Assembly (NCBI RefSeq): GCF_002078505.1
Contig: NZ_LUAV01000038.1
Coordinates: 1 to 64,000 of the forward strand
Length of the DNA: 64,000 nucleotides
From: Ensifer aridi
GTDB taxonomy: Bacteria; Pseudomonadota; Alphaproteobacteria; Rhizobiales; Rhizobiaceae
Direction: 5' to 3'
This document shows positions 1 through 8,231 of the stretch, one piece after another; within the stretch, counting starts at the first letter, position 1; each line of letters begins with the position of its first letter. Below the pieces are notes generated by a model. The model did not search any database and was not told the origin of the DNA. It was given only the letters and a program-made list of their open reading frames with translations. The translations under genes were made by a program, and so were the position numbers.

Positions 1-70
1 AGCGGCGCGGCTGATCACCTGAGACACGACTGCCTTGGTTCACCTTCCGCGGGCAGGCATCTAGCCTCAG

Positions 71-474
71 TCATGACGCCTTCCGCCCGGCCGACGCATT
101 CGCCCGCATCAGGGCCATTAGCATCGCCCCGAGCGAAAACTCGCCGCGCGCCGCCTTTCGCGTGAGATCACGCAGGTAGCCGCCGGCATTGTTGATATGC
201 CCTGCCCTTTCGAGGATGCAGGCGACAGCAACCGCGGCATTCTGCTGCCCATGACCTCGCAGGCGTCCTGATAGGCTGACGGGCTGACCCCCAGCATCGA
301 TCGAACGACGACCGCCGCCGACATCAGGTCGCGCCAGCTGCCAACCGCGCCGCCCGGCCCATAATCGTTGATCTCTGGGCAAGCCTTCAGCACCATACCA
401 GACGGGAATGCCTTTATCGGCTCGCTAGGCGGCCGGCTGGTCTGGTTCGACTTCGCGCCCTGCTCGGTTCCAGA
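71..474 (-). pseudogene. repC: repC C-terminal remnant (plasmid replication initiator)
   Basis: Two overlapping minus-strand frames together read as the C-terminal third of RepC, the replication initiator of repABC plasmids. The first carries SWRDLMSAAVVVRSMLGVSP and SAYQDACEVMG; the second continues with NAAVAVACILERAGHIN and GGYLRDLTRKAARGEFSLG to a normal stop at 71-73. The join near position 248 looks like a one-base deletion. The N-terminal two thirds (DNA-binding part) are missing, because the sequence abruptly becomes a transposon end at about 475. RepC is normally about 400 residues, so this fragment cannot initiate replication. It suggests past plasmid rearrangement or cointegration at this edge. 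Confidence 0.8.
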
Positions 475-505
475 TGTCATTTGGCATTTAAACGGGTTGC
501 CATGG

Positions 506-572
506 CACTTAATTTGAGAATGGGCACTTAACTTGAGAATCCAACTTGGATTTTGTCACTTAATGTGAGAAT
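506..572. repeat. Three direct repeats at transposon left end (transposase-binding-like)
   Basis: Three copies of a 16-mer of form CACTTAA(nn)TGAGAAT lie at 506-521, 525-540 and 557-572. The variable pair is TT, CT and GT. Repeat starts are spaced 19 and 32 bp. Multiple short, same-orientation sites next to the terminus are the hallmark of TnsB/TniA/MuA-type transposons, where each binds one transposase subunit. Confidence 0.75.
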
Positions 573-605
573 CAGGCGGTCGACGTAATCGACGGTGTTT
601 CTGCA

Positions 606-1412
606 ATGAGTGACCCATTTCCCGACGAGGTCGACGAAGCGCTTGGGATGAAGCTCGCCGGCGCGCAGACGCAATTCGGGAATTCCTGAAGCACCGGACT
701 GGCAAGATGACAGCCGGAGATGTGGCACTGCTTGCGACCGAGCTCGAAATCAGTCAGGCAACCGCGTACCGCCTTATCAAGCTGTTTCGGACCGGTGGGA
801 CGGTCATGTCGCTGGTGGACCGCAAGCGGGGCCGACCAGAGGGCCACCGGGCGCTGGATGACAGGCGGGAAGAGATCATCCGTACGACGATCAGCCGATA
901 CTACCTGACGCGAAACCGTCCGACCGTTTCGCAGTTGGTCCGGGATGTGCAAACGAACTGCATCTCGGCCGGGCTCAAGCCGCCGCATCGCCGAACGATC
1001 AATGCTCGAGTCGAAGAGATCGACCTGCAGAAGCGCGCCAAACGGCGCGGCGAAAACGAGACCGTGAAGCAGACACAGGCGGTTACTGGGGTGTTTGCCG
1101 CCTCCCGGCCTTTGCAGGTCGTTCAGGTCGACCATACGAAGGCGGATATCTTCGTCGTTGACGGGGAAACCCGGCAGCCGATCTGCCGCCCGTGGCTGAC
1201 GCTGGCGATGGATGTCTGCAGCCGTATGGTGACGGGATTTTACTTGACGATGGGCGCACCTTCCCGGCTGTCGACCAGTCTATGCGTGTTGCACTCCGTC
1301 TTCGACAAATCGGCTTGGTTGCGGGAGCGCGAGATCACCGAGGCGTGGCCCGTCGCCGGTCTGCCGGAAATACTGCACGTCGACAACGACGCCGACTTCA
1401 GCCTGCCCGCCG
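606..1412 (+). pseudogene. Mu/TniA-type DDE transposase, frameshifted and truncated
   Basis: The readable frame from 707 has an N-terminal helix-turn-helix region (LEISQATAYRLIKLF) and the start of an rve integrase core. The first catalytic Asp is visible in QVDHTKAD and the second in HVDNDADF. Family members have DNGADF, so the Gly is changed. The third acidic residue (Glu) and the Mu C-terminal domain are absent. An N-terminal start MSDPFPDEVDEA at 606 lies in another frame and joins after about 645 through a frameshift (the later frame reads AWDEARRRADAIREFLK). Upstream frameshift plus downstream truncation make this a dead gene. Confidence 0.75.
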
Positions 1413-1885
1413 TGGCAAGCCGACCCCCCCGGGCTCCTGCCGGAAGAACGGCTAGCTGCCGACTGCTACACCACTCCCTGGGACGTCATCGCAGGAAGCG
1501 CAAGCGTCCCGAACTTTCCCTGCCGTAGACCGGTCATTCGAGGGCATGCACCGCGGCGGCGGCAGCAAAAATCGTCTGCTGCGGGACCCATAGGAGACAG
1601 TCCCGCGACGATTATCGAGAGTCCGCTTTGCGCGGAAATCGGCCGTGCGCAGAGCCTTTTTTTGCTTTCGCCACCATCCTGCCTCGCGCGCGTGTCGCAC
1701 AACACAGATAAGGTCCGGATCGTCACTGCAACGGTTCGTTGGGCAGCCGACATAAACGCGACTGTACCTCAAAAGGCGCTATCGGCTTTCGAGTGCGAGT
1801 GCGGTGCGTAGCGGTTTTCCGTCCGGAATTGCGGAGTTTCGTAGAGCTAGATTACTCCACCGTTTCAATGAAACAATGAAATGAT
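1413..1885. other. Intergenic, no supported gene
   Basis: Downstream of the truncated transposase the reading frames on both strands show no recognisable protein. A run of seven C residues at about 1424-1430 shifts frames. The open frames here have no family resemblance and no good ribosome binding sites. A small inverted repeat, GTTTCAATGAAAC, lies at about 1863. I see nothing else. Confidence 0.5.
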
Positions 1886-2392
1886 CTAGTCGCGGGGGCT
1901 TCCGGAAGCCTCTGAGGAACGAACATCTTTCAATCCTTCTCGCTGACGCGGCAAACCCAACATAACCTTTGCCGCGATCCACCATCGGGGCGCTCTGCGT
2001 CGTCGCATGCCTTCGCTCTTTGCCTGCTCGACGTCGGCAGGCCCAGCTCTGCTATCCGTAGGCTGAGCAAGGAACTCGATCCGTTTCATAAATGCGCTTC
2101 CGTCGAACCTTTTGGACATTGTCAGTGGACCGTCGCCGGAAGGCTCTGCGTGGAAGAAAATCTCAAGATTGACGACAGGTATCGGGCGCAGGCTGCGCAG
2201 GAGATCGATCTCCGGTCGCGTCGTTACGGCGAAGGAGCAATTATCGGAACGGAGTGCATCAAAGACTTCCGGCACCGTCGACACTGCGATCGACTCATGC
2301 CCACGCTCCGCCAGTTTCGTGGCGATCATATTGGCCGCCGCCTTGGGCAGAAACACAAGGATTTTGTTGGGACGAATGGCTTCCAAAGACAT
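1886..2392 (-). CDS. Hypothetical protein, receiver-like N-terminus
   Basis: A 168-aa protein starting MSLEAIRPNKILVFLPKAA. ATG 2392 was preferred over the upstream 2548 start because GAGGAA sits just before it and the extra N-terminus is low-complexity. The first about 110 residues look like an alternating alpha/beta fold: hydrophobic strand, then ATKLAERGHESIAVSTVPEV, then FDALRSDNCSFAVTTRPEID. This resembles a response-regulator receiver domain without clear phospho-acceptor acidic residues. The C-terminal tail is basic (RRRRAPRWW). It stands alone, with no operon partner. Function is unknown; a degenerate receiver or regulatory protein is only a structural guess. Confidence 0.6.
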   Translation of the reverse strand: MSLEAIRPNKILVFLPKAAANMIATKLAERGHESIAVSTVPEVFDALRSDNCSFAVTTRPEIDLLRSLRPIPVVNLEIFFHAEPSGDGPLTMSKRFDGSAFMKRIEFLAQPTDSRAGPADVEQAKSEGMRRRRAPRWWIAAKVMLGLPRQREGLKDVRSSEASGSPRD

Positions 2393-2685
2393 GGCGAGTT
2401 CCTCATACGGAGACGAAGAATCTAGCCTTTGCCCGTACAAGAGTGTGTTTGGTTTTATTTGGTTTTGTTGCGGGCCTCGCCTACTCGTCAGAAAGGACGG
2501 GACTAAGCGGGCTTGATGATTTGCCCCCCCGAACCGGTCCGGAAGCACCCCCGTCGCTCTCGCGCGCCTCGTTGACGCGATCGGGTATAAGGCCTTGTGG
2601 AATCACACAGCGCAGCCAAAGTTACCAGCCGATTGCTTAGGCGCGGCGCCGCTCGCCGCATGACCTTCGGTAGGAAAATCCATCT

Positions 2686-3168
2686 GTGCCGCGAGGAACA
2701 TTTATAATCCTCGTTGGGGTAATCGGGCGGATTTGGTCGATCCTCTACGTAGGCGGAAGAAAGAATTCCGAGCTCGTGACCCAAGGCCCTTATTCGATCA
2801 CCCGCAACCCGCTTTACTTCTTTTCTCTGTTGGCGATCTTCGGAGTTGGGCTGGTCTTCGGTTCAATTCTGGTAGCGGCATCCTTCACAATTCTGGCGTA
2901 TTTCATTTTCTTGTACACCGCGAACCGAGAGGCGGCATATCTATCGCATGTCTTCGGTAAGGACTTCGACGACTACGCCCGTTGCACGCCGCTGTTCTGG
3001 CCGGACTTTTCAGGTTTCCAATGGGGGCCGGAACGGAACTTTTCGCCCAGAGCGCTACGAGTGACTGTGCGCGACGCGCTCTTCATCGTGGCGCTCGTGC
3101 CGGTTTCCGAGTTTTTCGAGTACCTCCACAGCCAAGGCTATTTGTTGGCCGCGGTCACCTTACCCTGA
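2686..3168 (+). CDS. Isoprenylcysteine/phospholipid methyltransferase-family membrane protein, N-terminally truncated
   Basis: The 160-aa product contains the ICMT/PEMT signature: SELVTQGPYSITRNPLY (SAM-binding GPY..tRNPLY), a long hydrophobic segment, and NREAAYLSHVFGKDFDDYAR, the E..L...FG..Y.eY motif. Family members methylate membrane-bound small molecules, lipids or prenyl cysteines with S-adenosylmethionine. Only a GTG at 2686 is available, since an in-frame stop lies at 2671, and the expected first one or two membrane helices are missing. The gene is therefore probably a 5'-truncated remnant or starts from an unusual site. A hydrophobic C-terminal helix (DALFIVALVPVSEFF) remains. Activity is doubtful. 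Confidence 0.6.
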   Translation: MPRGTFIILVGVIGRIWSILYVGGRKNSELVTQGPYSITRNPLYFFSLLAIFGVGLVFGSILVAASFTILAYFIFLYTANREAAYLSHVFGKDFDDYARCTPLFWPDFSGFQWGPERNFSPRALRVTVRDALFIVALVPVSEFFEYLHSQGYLLAAVTLP

Positions 3169-3411
3169 TCAGCAGTCGGACGCCCAAAGCCTCCCCGTGG
3201 CGGCTTCAAGGTCAGAACTTGGCGCATCATGCCCATTCAGCTCCCGTCGTCCGACTTCCCCTGTCCACCCACCCGACGATCGATGGATGGCCCATGCGAC
3301 CGTCGCCCTCGGGGGTCAACTGTGCATCCGTCGCTTCTGAGTCTACAATCGCAGCAATGCCATTCATGCAAAGGGGAAACGCAGCCAAAAACCCGCCAAC
3401 GAGCTTATCTG

Positions 3412-4509
3412 CTATTTAACGGCGGCGTCGGTGAAGCCTTCGAGTTCCGCTCCAATTGATGACAGGGCGTCTCCAAGACTTAGAACGGCCGCTGCCTTTC
3501 GTTTTTCCGGAAGCAGGCTAAGGCCCTTCTGGATCGCGGCGCGCCAGCTCTGACCTCTGCCCCAAGCTTCGGCAAAGACCTCCGCGAGTTCCTCTTGTCG
3601 GCGTGTGGCCTCCAGCGCCTCAATCAGGAGGCTGGCCTGATACACGTCCTTCTCCCGTTTCGCGATGCCGTTTACATCCGACTGCCTGCGCGAGGCGACG
3701 ATCAGTTTGTGCACGGCATAGCGCTCCGGCGATGGCACGATCACGGGAACACCCGAGCGATGCAGCATGACAGTCCGGACGGGCTCATGGATCAGAAAAT
3801 CGAGAAAACGCAGTGGCTGAGCCGCCGCCCCGCCAAGAGCGGGCATCGGGCTGGCATGATCGGCATAATCATCGGAACCCCGATTGGGTGTAAGGAATTC
3901 GACCCGGTATCGGGCGGCATTCTCGAACTGCGTGATCCTGTGCGGGTCTGATCGATGTGGTATCGCCCTGAAACTGGCGTCAACGCTCTTCAGAATGTCG
4001 ATGACGGGCGGCAGGCTGTCTTCGACGGTCGAGGACACTGAATAATGCAGAGCGAAATCGGCGTCTCCGGTCTGCAATGAGGCTCCGGGCAGCCGGACAC
4101 CCAGGTGTCCGGCATAGGTCTGGAATGCGACCGTGCCGACGAGAACACCGCGTAGTCGGAAGACGCCGGCTGCCCCCATGGCTGCGACCACGTCTCCCGT
4201 GAACCGGTCGGGACCTGCCAGCCCTGCCTCGCGGATCAGGGTCGACACCAGTTTTCGACGGCCGCGCAAATCATCCTTGATGTTCTGGAAGCTCTCCACA
4301 CGTCTTGCAATCTCCGGATCATCTGCCGGACCGATATATTTGCGTGTTTTCTTTGGCTGGGTCTCCTCGAAATACCAGTAATATCTTCCCTTCACAGGAA
4401 CCCGGACGAAATTGCCCGACGTGGAGAAATCTGTCTCAAACGACGCATCGAGGCTACGCTGAACGAGCTCCGCGAACATTGTTCGGTACATCAGGTCGAT
4501 CGTCTTCAT
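3412..4509 (-). CDS. GSU2403-family nucleotidyltransferase-fold protein
   Basis: The 365-aa product matches the GSU2403/COG5397 (NTP_transf_8) architecture. The N-terminal half contains GRYYWYFEETQPKKTRKYIG, the middle carries a nucleotidyltransferase-like core (TVAFQTYAGHLGVRLPGA, then TGDADFALH with paired Asp), and the C-terminus is helical. DADFAL is the likely metal-binding D-x-D site. The family resembles the AbiEii/MNT/HEPN-linked nucleotidyltransferases of toxin-antitoxin and defence systems, but its biochemical role is not established. ATG 4509 is used; a TTG at 4515 is also open. The gene is monocistronic here, and two matched inverted repeats lie directly upstream, suggesting autoregulation or control by a separate repressor. 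Confidence 0.75.
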   Translation of the reverse strand: MKTIDLMYRTMFAELVQRSLDASFETDFSTSGNFVRVPVKGRYYWYFEETQPKKTRKYIGPADDPEIARRVESFQNIKDDLRGRRKLVSTLIREAGLAGPDRFTGDVVAAMGAAGVFRLRGVLVGTVAFQTYAGHLGVRLPGASLQTGDADFALHYSVSSTVEDSLPPVIDILKSVDASFRAIPHRSDPHRITQFENAARYRVEFLTPNRGSDDYADHASPMPALGGAAAQPLRFLDFLIHEPVRTVMLHRSGVPVIVPSPERYAVHKLIVASRRQSDVNGIAKREKDVYQASLLIEALEATRRQEELAEVFAEAWGRGQSWRAAIQKGLSLLPEKRKAAAVLSLGDALSSIGAELEGFTDAAVK

Positions 4510-4521
4510 CAGCAAGCTCGC

Positions 4522-4607
4522 TATAAGATCTATGCAATTTTCTTATAACTCCACCTCGATTCGCTGGCAAGGGCCGCCCACTATAAGACGATCGTGAAAA
4601 TCTTATA
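4522..4607. promoter_or_regulatory. Twin inverted-repeat operators upstream of the nucleotidyltransferase gene
   Basis: TATAAGA-N12-TCTTATA occurs twice, at 4522-4547 and 4582-4607. Arms and 12-bp spacers match in length and the copies are exactly 60 bp apart. The flanks also match (a leading C and a trailing AC). The first copy ends 13 bp before the ATG at 4509 in the gene's direction. Two identical-geometry repeats are unlikely by chance and look like paired repressor sites. Confidence 0.65.
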
Positions 4608-5086
4608 ACGTGATCGGCTTCCCGGTGATGCATTATGCGTTTTTGTAAGCATGGAACGGGAACATCGCCGTCAATGAGGTCAAGCAGCTGTTCGGGACGC
4701 CATAGCGCAACCAGATCCGCTGCATGAGTTCGGTCCGCCAGCGGCTGCCCTGTAGATTGCGAAGCGTTTCCCGCCCCTCGCCTCCTGCATTGAGACGGCG
4801 CAGCACGCGGTCTCAATGCGCGATGTCGGCACCCGGATGCTGTCGGAACTCGTTGTGCTAAATGAGGTAGGCGACGAAGAATGGCTTTTAACGGGGCTGA
4901 TTTGATTGGGACCTAGGCGAACAGTCTGTATCGCGAAAACGTTCAGGTTGACCCCCGCGTATCCTCCGGGCGCGCTCGCGACCTTCTGCGGAAGACGATA
5001 AGGGGAATCCCTGGTCGATGCGGCGATGCCGCTGATGTGATCAGGACTCGCCGAAGCAGCTTGATGTTCCGGCGTCCAGATCGAAG
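4608..5086. other. Intergenic, no supported gene
   Basis: No recognisable gene. On the minus strand, roughly 4640-4820, an open stretch reads RETLRNLQGSRWRTELMQRI without a convincing start or family match. It may be a decayed gene. The remainder toward 5086 shows no clear features. Confidence 0.4.
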
Positions 5087-5803
5087 CTATCCGCGCAGGA
5101 CATCGGCAAGGTTTTCCGGTTTGGGCTCCGGTCGTTGAAGGTCGAGTCCGGAGAGGAGATCGAAAAGATGATCCTTCATCAGTTGCGCCGCTTTGTCAGG
5201 ATCATTGGCCTCAATGGCGTCGACCAGGGCGTGGTGTGCGTGGCTTTCGCACGTGGTATCCCGGCGCCTCCAATAAAGTGCGATAATCAGCGAGGAGTGT
5301 GAAACAAGATCGCGGACAAAGCCTGTCAGGACGGACTGATCGGCAATCTCGGCGATGCCGACATGAAACATGGCGGAGAGCATGATGGCATCGCTGTCGC
5401 GTCCGGCATGCAATGCCTCATGCTCCCTCTCAAGGTGACTGCGCAGCAGCCGCACATCTCCGGGCTTGGCAATCCTTGCAGCGAGCGCCGCCACTCTCGG
5501 CTCGATTAAGGCGCGGGCTTCGAAGACCTCGCGCGCCTCCTTTGTTGAGGGCTGCGCGACAAACGCGCCGCGATTAGGTTCCAGTCGAATTAGCCAGTCA
5601 TGCGCAAGCGCCTGGAGGGCGGCTCGAATGACCGTACGGCTCACCGAATAGATAGAGGCCAGTTCGTCTTCTGGCAGTTTGGTACCCGGAGTCAGGCGAT
5701 GGCTGACAATTGCGTCGCGAAGGTTGTGATAGATCGGCGACCAGCGCTGGGCCGGCTTCTTGCGATCGTTTTCGGGCATAAGAGTCTTCAACATGCTCAT
5801 CAC
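5087..5803 (-). CDS. GntR-family transcriptional regulator, FCD/FadR type
   Basis: A 238-aa regulator. The winged helix-turn-helix is at about residues 20-85 (YHNLRDAIVSHRLTPGTKLP, then SVSRTVIRAALQALAHDWLI), followed by an all-helical FCD ligand domain with VFEARALIEPRVAALAARIA and the metal-ligand type histidines in SAMFHVGIAEIADQ and ESHAHHALVDAIEANDP. FCD regulators bind carboxylate-type ligands. It lies 174 bp downstream of the racemase gene on the same strand, at the end of the racemase-ABC transporter gene set, so it probably controls that set, with the ligand being the transported compound or a catabolite. Confidence 0.85.
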   Translation of the reverse strand: MMSMLKTLMPENDRKKPAQRWSPIYHNLRDAIVSHRLTPGTKLPEDELASIYSVSRTVIRAALQALAHDWLIRLEPNRGAFVAQPSTKEAREVFEARALIEPRVAALAARIAKPGDVRLLRSHLEREHEALHAGRDSDAIMLSAMFHVGIAEIADQSVLTGFVRDLVSHSSLIIALYWRRRDTTCESHAHHALVDAIEANDPDKAAQLMKDHLFDLLSGLDLQRPEPKPENLADVLRG

Positions 5804-5977
5804 TTATGTCGGTTGCGCGCGCACAAAAACGCCTTCAAACGCGCTCGTGCGCCATTTCCTGCGCCTATTACGAAGCCATCCGGCGCTGCGCACTTTGGAC
5901 AGTACGCATTGGCGGCCCAGGTCTCTACGAGGGGGCCTTACGCTCGATCGCACCTCGCGGAAATCACCCATGCCTGC

Positions 5978-6712
5978 TCACCGCGCCTTCGGAGACCACG
6001 GCGCATAGTACCCCGCATAGCGTTTGGCAAGCGGCGCGGCGTAGCCTCCGATCTTCGATGTCCTGAGGCCGAGTGCCGAAAGCGTTTCGGCAAGCCTGAC
6101 CGCGCAGGCAACGCCGTCGAGCACTGGCACACCATGTTCGAGCGAGAGCGCGTGGGCGAGATCGGCCATACCAGCGCAGCCGAGTACGATGGCTTCGGCC
6201 CTGTCCCCGGCGATCGCGCGGGCGATTTCGGCGGAGACTCGGCTGCGCGCGTCGGAGCCCGGCAGTTCGAGGTCGAGTACCGCGACATCGGAGGCACGAA
6301 CGTTGGCACAACGGGAAGCGAGGCCGTATTTTGCGAGGTTATGCTCGATCGCCGGTATCGAGCGCGCAAGTGTCGTAACGACGCTGAACTTGCCGGCGAT
6401 CAGCGTCGCGAGATGGAAGGCCGCTTCACCGATGCCGATCACCGGCATCTCGGTGGCGCAGCGTGCCGCGTCGAGACCTGTGTCGTCGAAACAGGCGATC
6501 ACGTAGGCGTCCACCGCACCCGCCTTCGCCATTTCGGCGATGATGCCCGGAACGACGAAAACCTCGTCGTAATAACCCTCGATGCTCGGCGGCCCGTCTT
6601 GCGGGTTGACCGCCACGATCTCGGTGGTCGGCGACGCCGCAGCCTTTGCCGCCTTGCCGATCTTTTCGGTCATCGAAGCGGTCGTGTTCGGGTTGATGAC
6701 GAGTATGCGCAT
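5978..6712 (-). CDS. Asp/Glu/hydantoin racemase-family protein (hydantoin or allantoin racemase-like)
   Basis: The 244-aa protein begins MRILVINPNTTASMTEKIG, typical of hydantoin and allantoin racemases. The two catalytic cysteines of this PLP-independent family are present: Cys74 in VIACFDDTGLDAAR and Cys179 in IVLGCAGMADLA. The family deprotonates a substrate carbon with one Cys thiolate and reprotonates it from the other. The gene starts 11 bp after the LivF-like ATPase gene stops, so it is co-transcribed with the importer. The transported substrate is therefore likely a chiral hydantoin, allantoin or related amide. No hydantoinase or carbamoylase gene is present in the window. Confidence 0.85.
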   Translation of the reverse strand: MRILVINPNTTASMTEKIGKAAKAAASPTTEIVAVNPQDGPPSIEGYYDEVFVVPGIIAEMAKAGAVDAYVIACFDDTGLDAARCATEMPVIGIGEAAFHLATLIAGKFSVVTTLARSIPAIEHNLAKYGLASRCANVRASDVAVLDLELPGSDARSRVSAEIARAIAGDRAEAIVLGCAGMADLAHALSLEHGVPVLDGVACAVRLAETLSALGLRTSKIGGYAAPLAKRYAGYYAPWSPKAR

Positions 6713-6723
6713 TGTCGGTCCGC

Positions 6724-7446
6724 CTAGAATTCACCGCCGAGATAGAGATGCCTGACCCGTTCGTCGGTCAGCAGGTCCGACGAGTTGCCGCTGATTGCCA
6801 CCTGACCGGTCGTCAGCGCATAGGCACGTTTGGAGATGCGCAGCGCCATGCGCGAGTTCTGTTCAACCAGAAGGACGCTGACCTTTTCGTCGCGATTGAT
6901 CGCCACGATCGAGCGCGCGATATCCTGCACGAGTTTTGGCGCGATACCGAGCGACGGCTCGTCGAGCAGCAGAAGGCGTGGGCGCGCCATTAGTGCCCGC
7001 CCGATGACCAGCATCTGCTGCTCGCCGCCGCTCATTGTTCCGGCCTGCTGAGAGTAGCGCTCCTTGAGCCGCGGAAAGCGGGTCAGCACCATCTCCATGC
7101 TTTGCTGGGTCTCGGTCTTGTCTGTGCGGGTGAAGGCCCCCATCAGCAGGTTGTCGCGCACGGTCATGTAGGGGAAGACGCGGCGCGCCTCGGGGACCAT
7201 GGAGATGCCCAGACGGACGATTTCGTCGGGAGCGACACCATCGATGCGCTTGCCCCGGTAGTGGATCTGGCCGGTGCGGATCTTTCTCAGACCAGTAATG
7301 GCGCGCAGGATCGACGACTTGCCCGCGCCATTGGGGCCGATCAGCGCAACGGTCTCGCCTTCGTGGACCTCGATCGAGACGCCCTTCAGCGCATAGACAT
7401 GATCATAATAGAGCTCGACGCCATCGAATTTCAGCAGTGGTTCCAT
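6724..7446 (-). CDS. Branched-chain-type ABC transporter ATPase (LivF-like)
   Basis: A 240-aa ABC ATPase. Walker A is GPNGAGKSS (around residue 37), the signature is MSGGEQQML, and Walker B is LLLLDEPSLGIAP. The SLGIAP segment is characteristic of LivF rather than LivG. It hydrolyses ATP on the cytoplasmic face of a HAAT-family importer. It is three bases from the preceding livG-like stop and 11 bp before the racemase start, so the genes form one operon. It pairs with the LivG-like protein to make the heterodimeric motor. Confidence 0.92.
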   Translation of the reverse strand: MEPLLKFDGVELYYDHVYALKGVSIEVHEGETVALIGPNGAGKSSILRAITGLRKIRTGQIHYRGKRIDGVAPDEIVRLGISMVPEARRVFPYMTVRDNLLMGAFTRTDKTETQQSMEMVLTRFPRLKERYSQQAGTMSGGEQQMLVIGRALMARPRLLLLDEPSLGIAPKLVQDIARSIVAINRDEKVSVLLVEQNSRMALRISKRAYALTTGQVAISGNSSDLLTDERVRHLYLGGEF

Positions 7447-7449
7447 GAC

Positions 7450-8229
7450 CTACAATCCGATCGATTCGTCTTCGGCGCCGAGATAGGCTTCGATGACTTT
7501 GGGGTTCTGCTGGATTTCCGCCGGCGTGCCCTCAGCGATCTTCTGGCCGAAATTGAGCACGACGATGCGGTCGGATATGTTCATGACCGCCGGCATGTCA
7601 TGCTCGACCAGAAGCACCGTGATGCCGCGCTCGCGGAGCTTCCGCACGATCTCCAATGCACGCCGGGTCTCCTCGTGGTTCATGCCGGCAAAGGGCTCGT
7701 CAAGGAGAATGATGGAAGGATCGGTGGCCAGCGCGATCGCGATGCCCAGAGCGCGTAGATGACCGTGAGGCAGGTTGCTGGCGATCTCGTTGCTCGTCGC
7801 GTCCAAACCGAGGAAGGCGAGGATCTCGTCCGCCGATGCGCCGAAGGAATCGAGATCGCTCCTTGCCGTGCTGCTGCCGAAGTAGAAGCCGGCAAGGCTT
7901 GCGCGCGAACGCAGATGATGCGCCGTCACGACATTGTCGCGCACGGTCATGTTCTTAAAGATTGTCGTTTCTTGGAATGTCCGCACGACTCCCTTGCGGG
8001 CGGTGATGTGCGGCGCGAGGCCGGATATGCGCTCTCCCTTGAAGCGCACCTCGCCGCCGGTCGGCCTCAGGAAGGAGGAGATCAGCTTGAACAGCGTCGA
8101 CTTGCCGGCGCCATTTGGCCCGATGACCGAGAGAATCTCGCGTTCTCGGACGCTGAAGGATACGTTGTTCACCGCAACGAGGCCGCCGAAACGCTTCGTG
8201 AGGCCGAGGATTTCCAGGGTGTCCGGCAC
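7450..8229 (-). CDS. Branched-chain-type ABC transporter ATPase (LivG-like)
   Basis: A 259-aa ATPase with Walker A GPNGAGKST, Walker B IILLDEPFAGMNHEET and the His loop LLVEHDMPAVM. FAGMNHEE and the C-terminal EAYLGAE tail mark the LivG type. The signature is replaced by NLPHGHLRALGIAIALATDP, i.e. PHGHLR where LivG normally has SYGQQR; this is a divergent but plausible C-loop. Start GTG 8229 is chosen because AGGAGGG lies just upstream, inside the end of the livM-like gene. The same frame stays open far upstream, but that part is the shadow of the permease gene. Confidence 0.88.
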   Translation of the reverse strand: MPDTLEILGLTKRFGGLVAVNNVSFSVREREILSVIGPNGAGKSTLFKLISSFLRPTGGEVRFKGERISGLAPHITARKGVVRTFQETTIFKNMTVRDNVVTAHHLRSRASLAGFYFGSSTARSDLDSFGASADEILAFLGLDATSNEIASNLPHGHLRALGIAIALATDPSIILLDEPFAGMNHEETRRALEIVRKLRERGITVLLVEHDMPAVMNISDRIVVLNFGQKIAEGTPAEIQQNPKVIEAYLGAEDESIGL

Positions 8230-8231
8230 CG

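Larger units (their letters stand above)
475..1412 (+). mobile_element. Left part of a Mu/TniA (TnsB-like) transposon inserted in repC
   Basis: The repC homology stops where TGTCATTTGGCATTTAAACG begins at 475; TGTCATTT matches the start of Tn402/Tn5053-type ends. Three 16-bp direct repeats follow (506-572), then a transposase gene with the integrase-fold DDE domain. The right part is missing: transposase homology ends near 1412 and no second end, TniB ATPase or TniQ gene was found. The boundary at 475 is inferred from the loss of RepC similarity and the terminal motif. No target duplication can be tested because only one end is visible. Confidence 0.6.

Noticed and set aside
5600..6727. A 375-codon plus-strand frame
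   Set aside because: Antisense to the racemase gene, whose two catalytic cysteines and start are clear.
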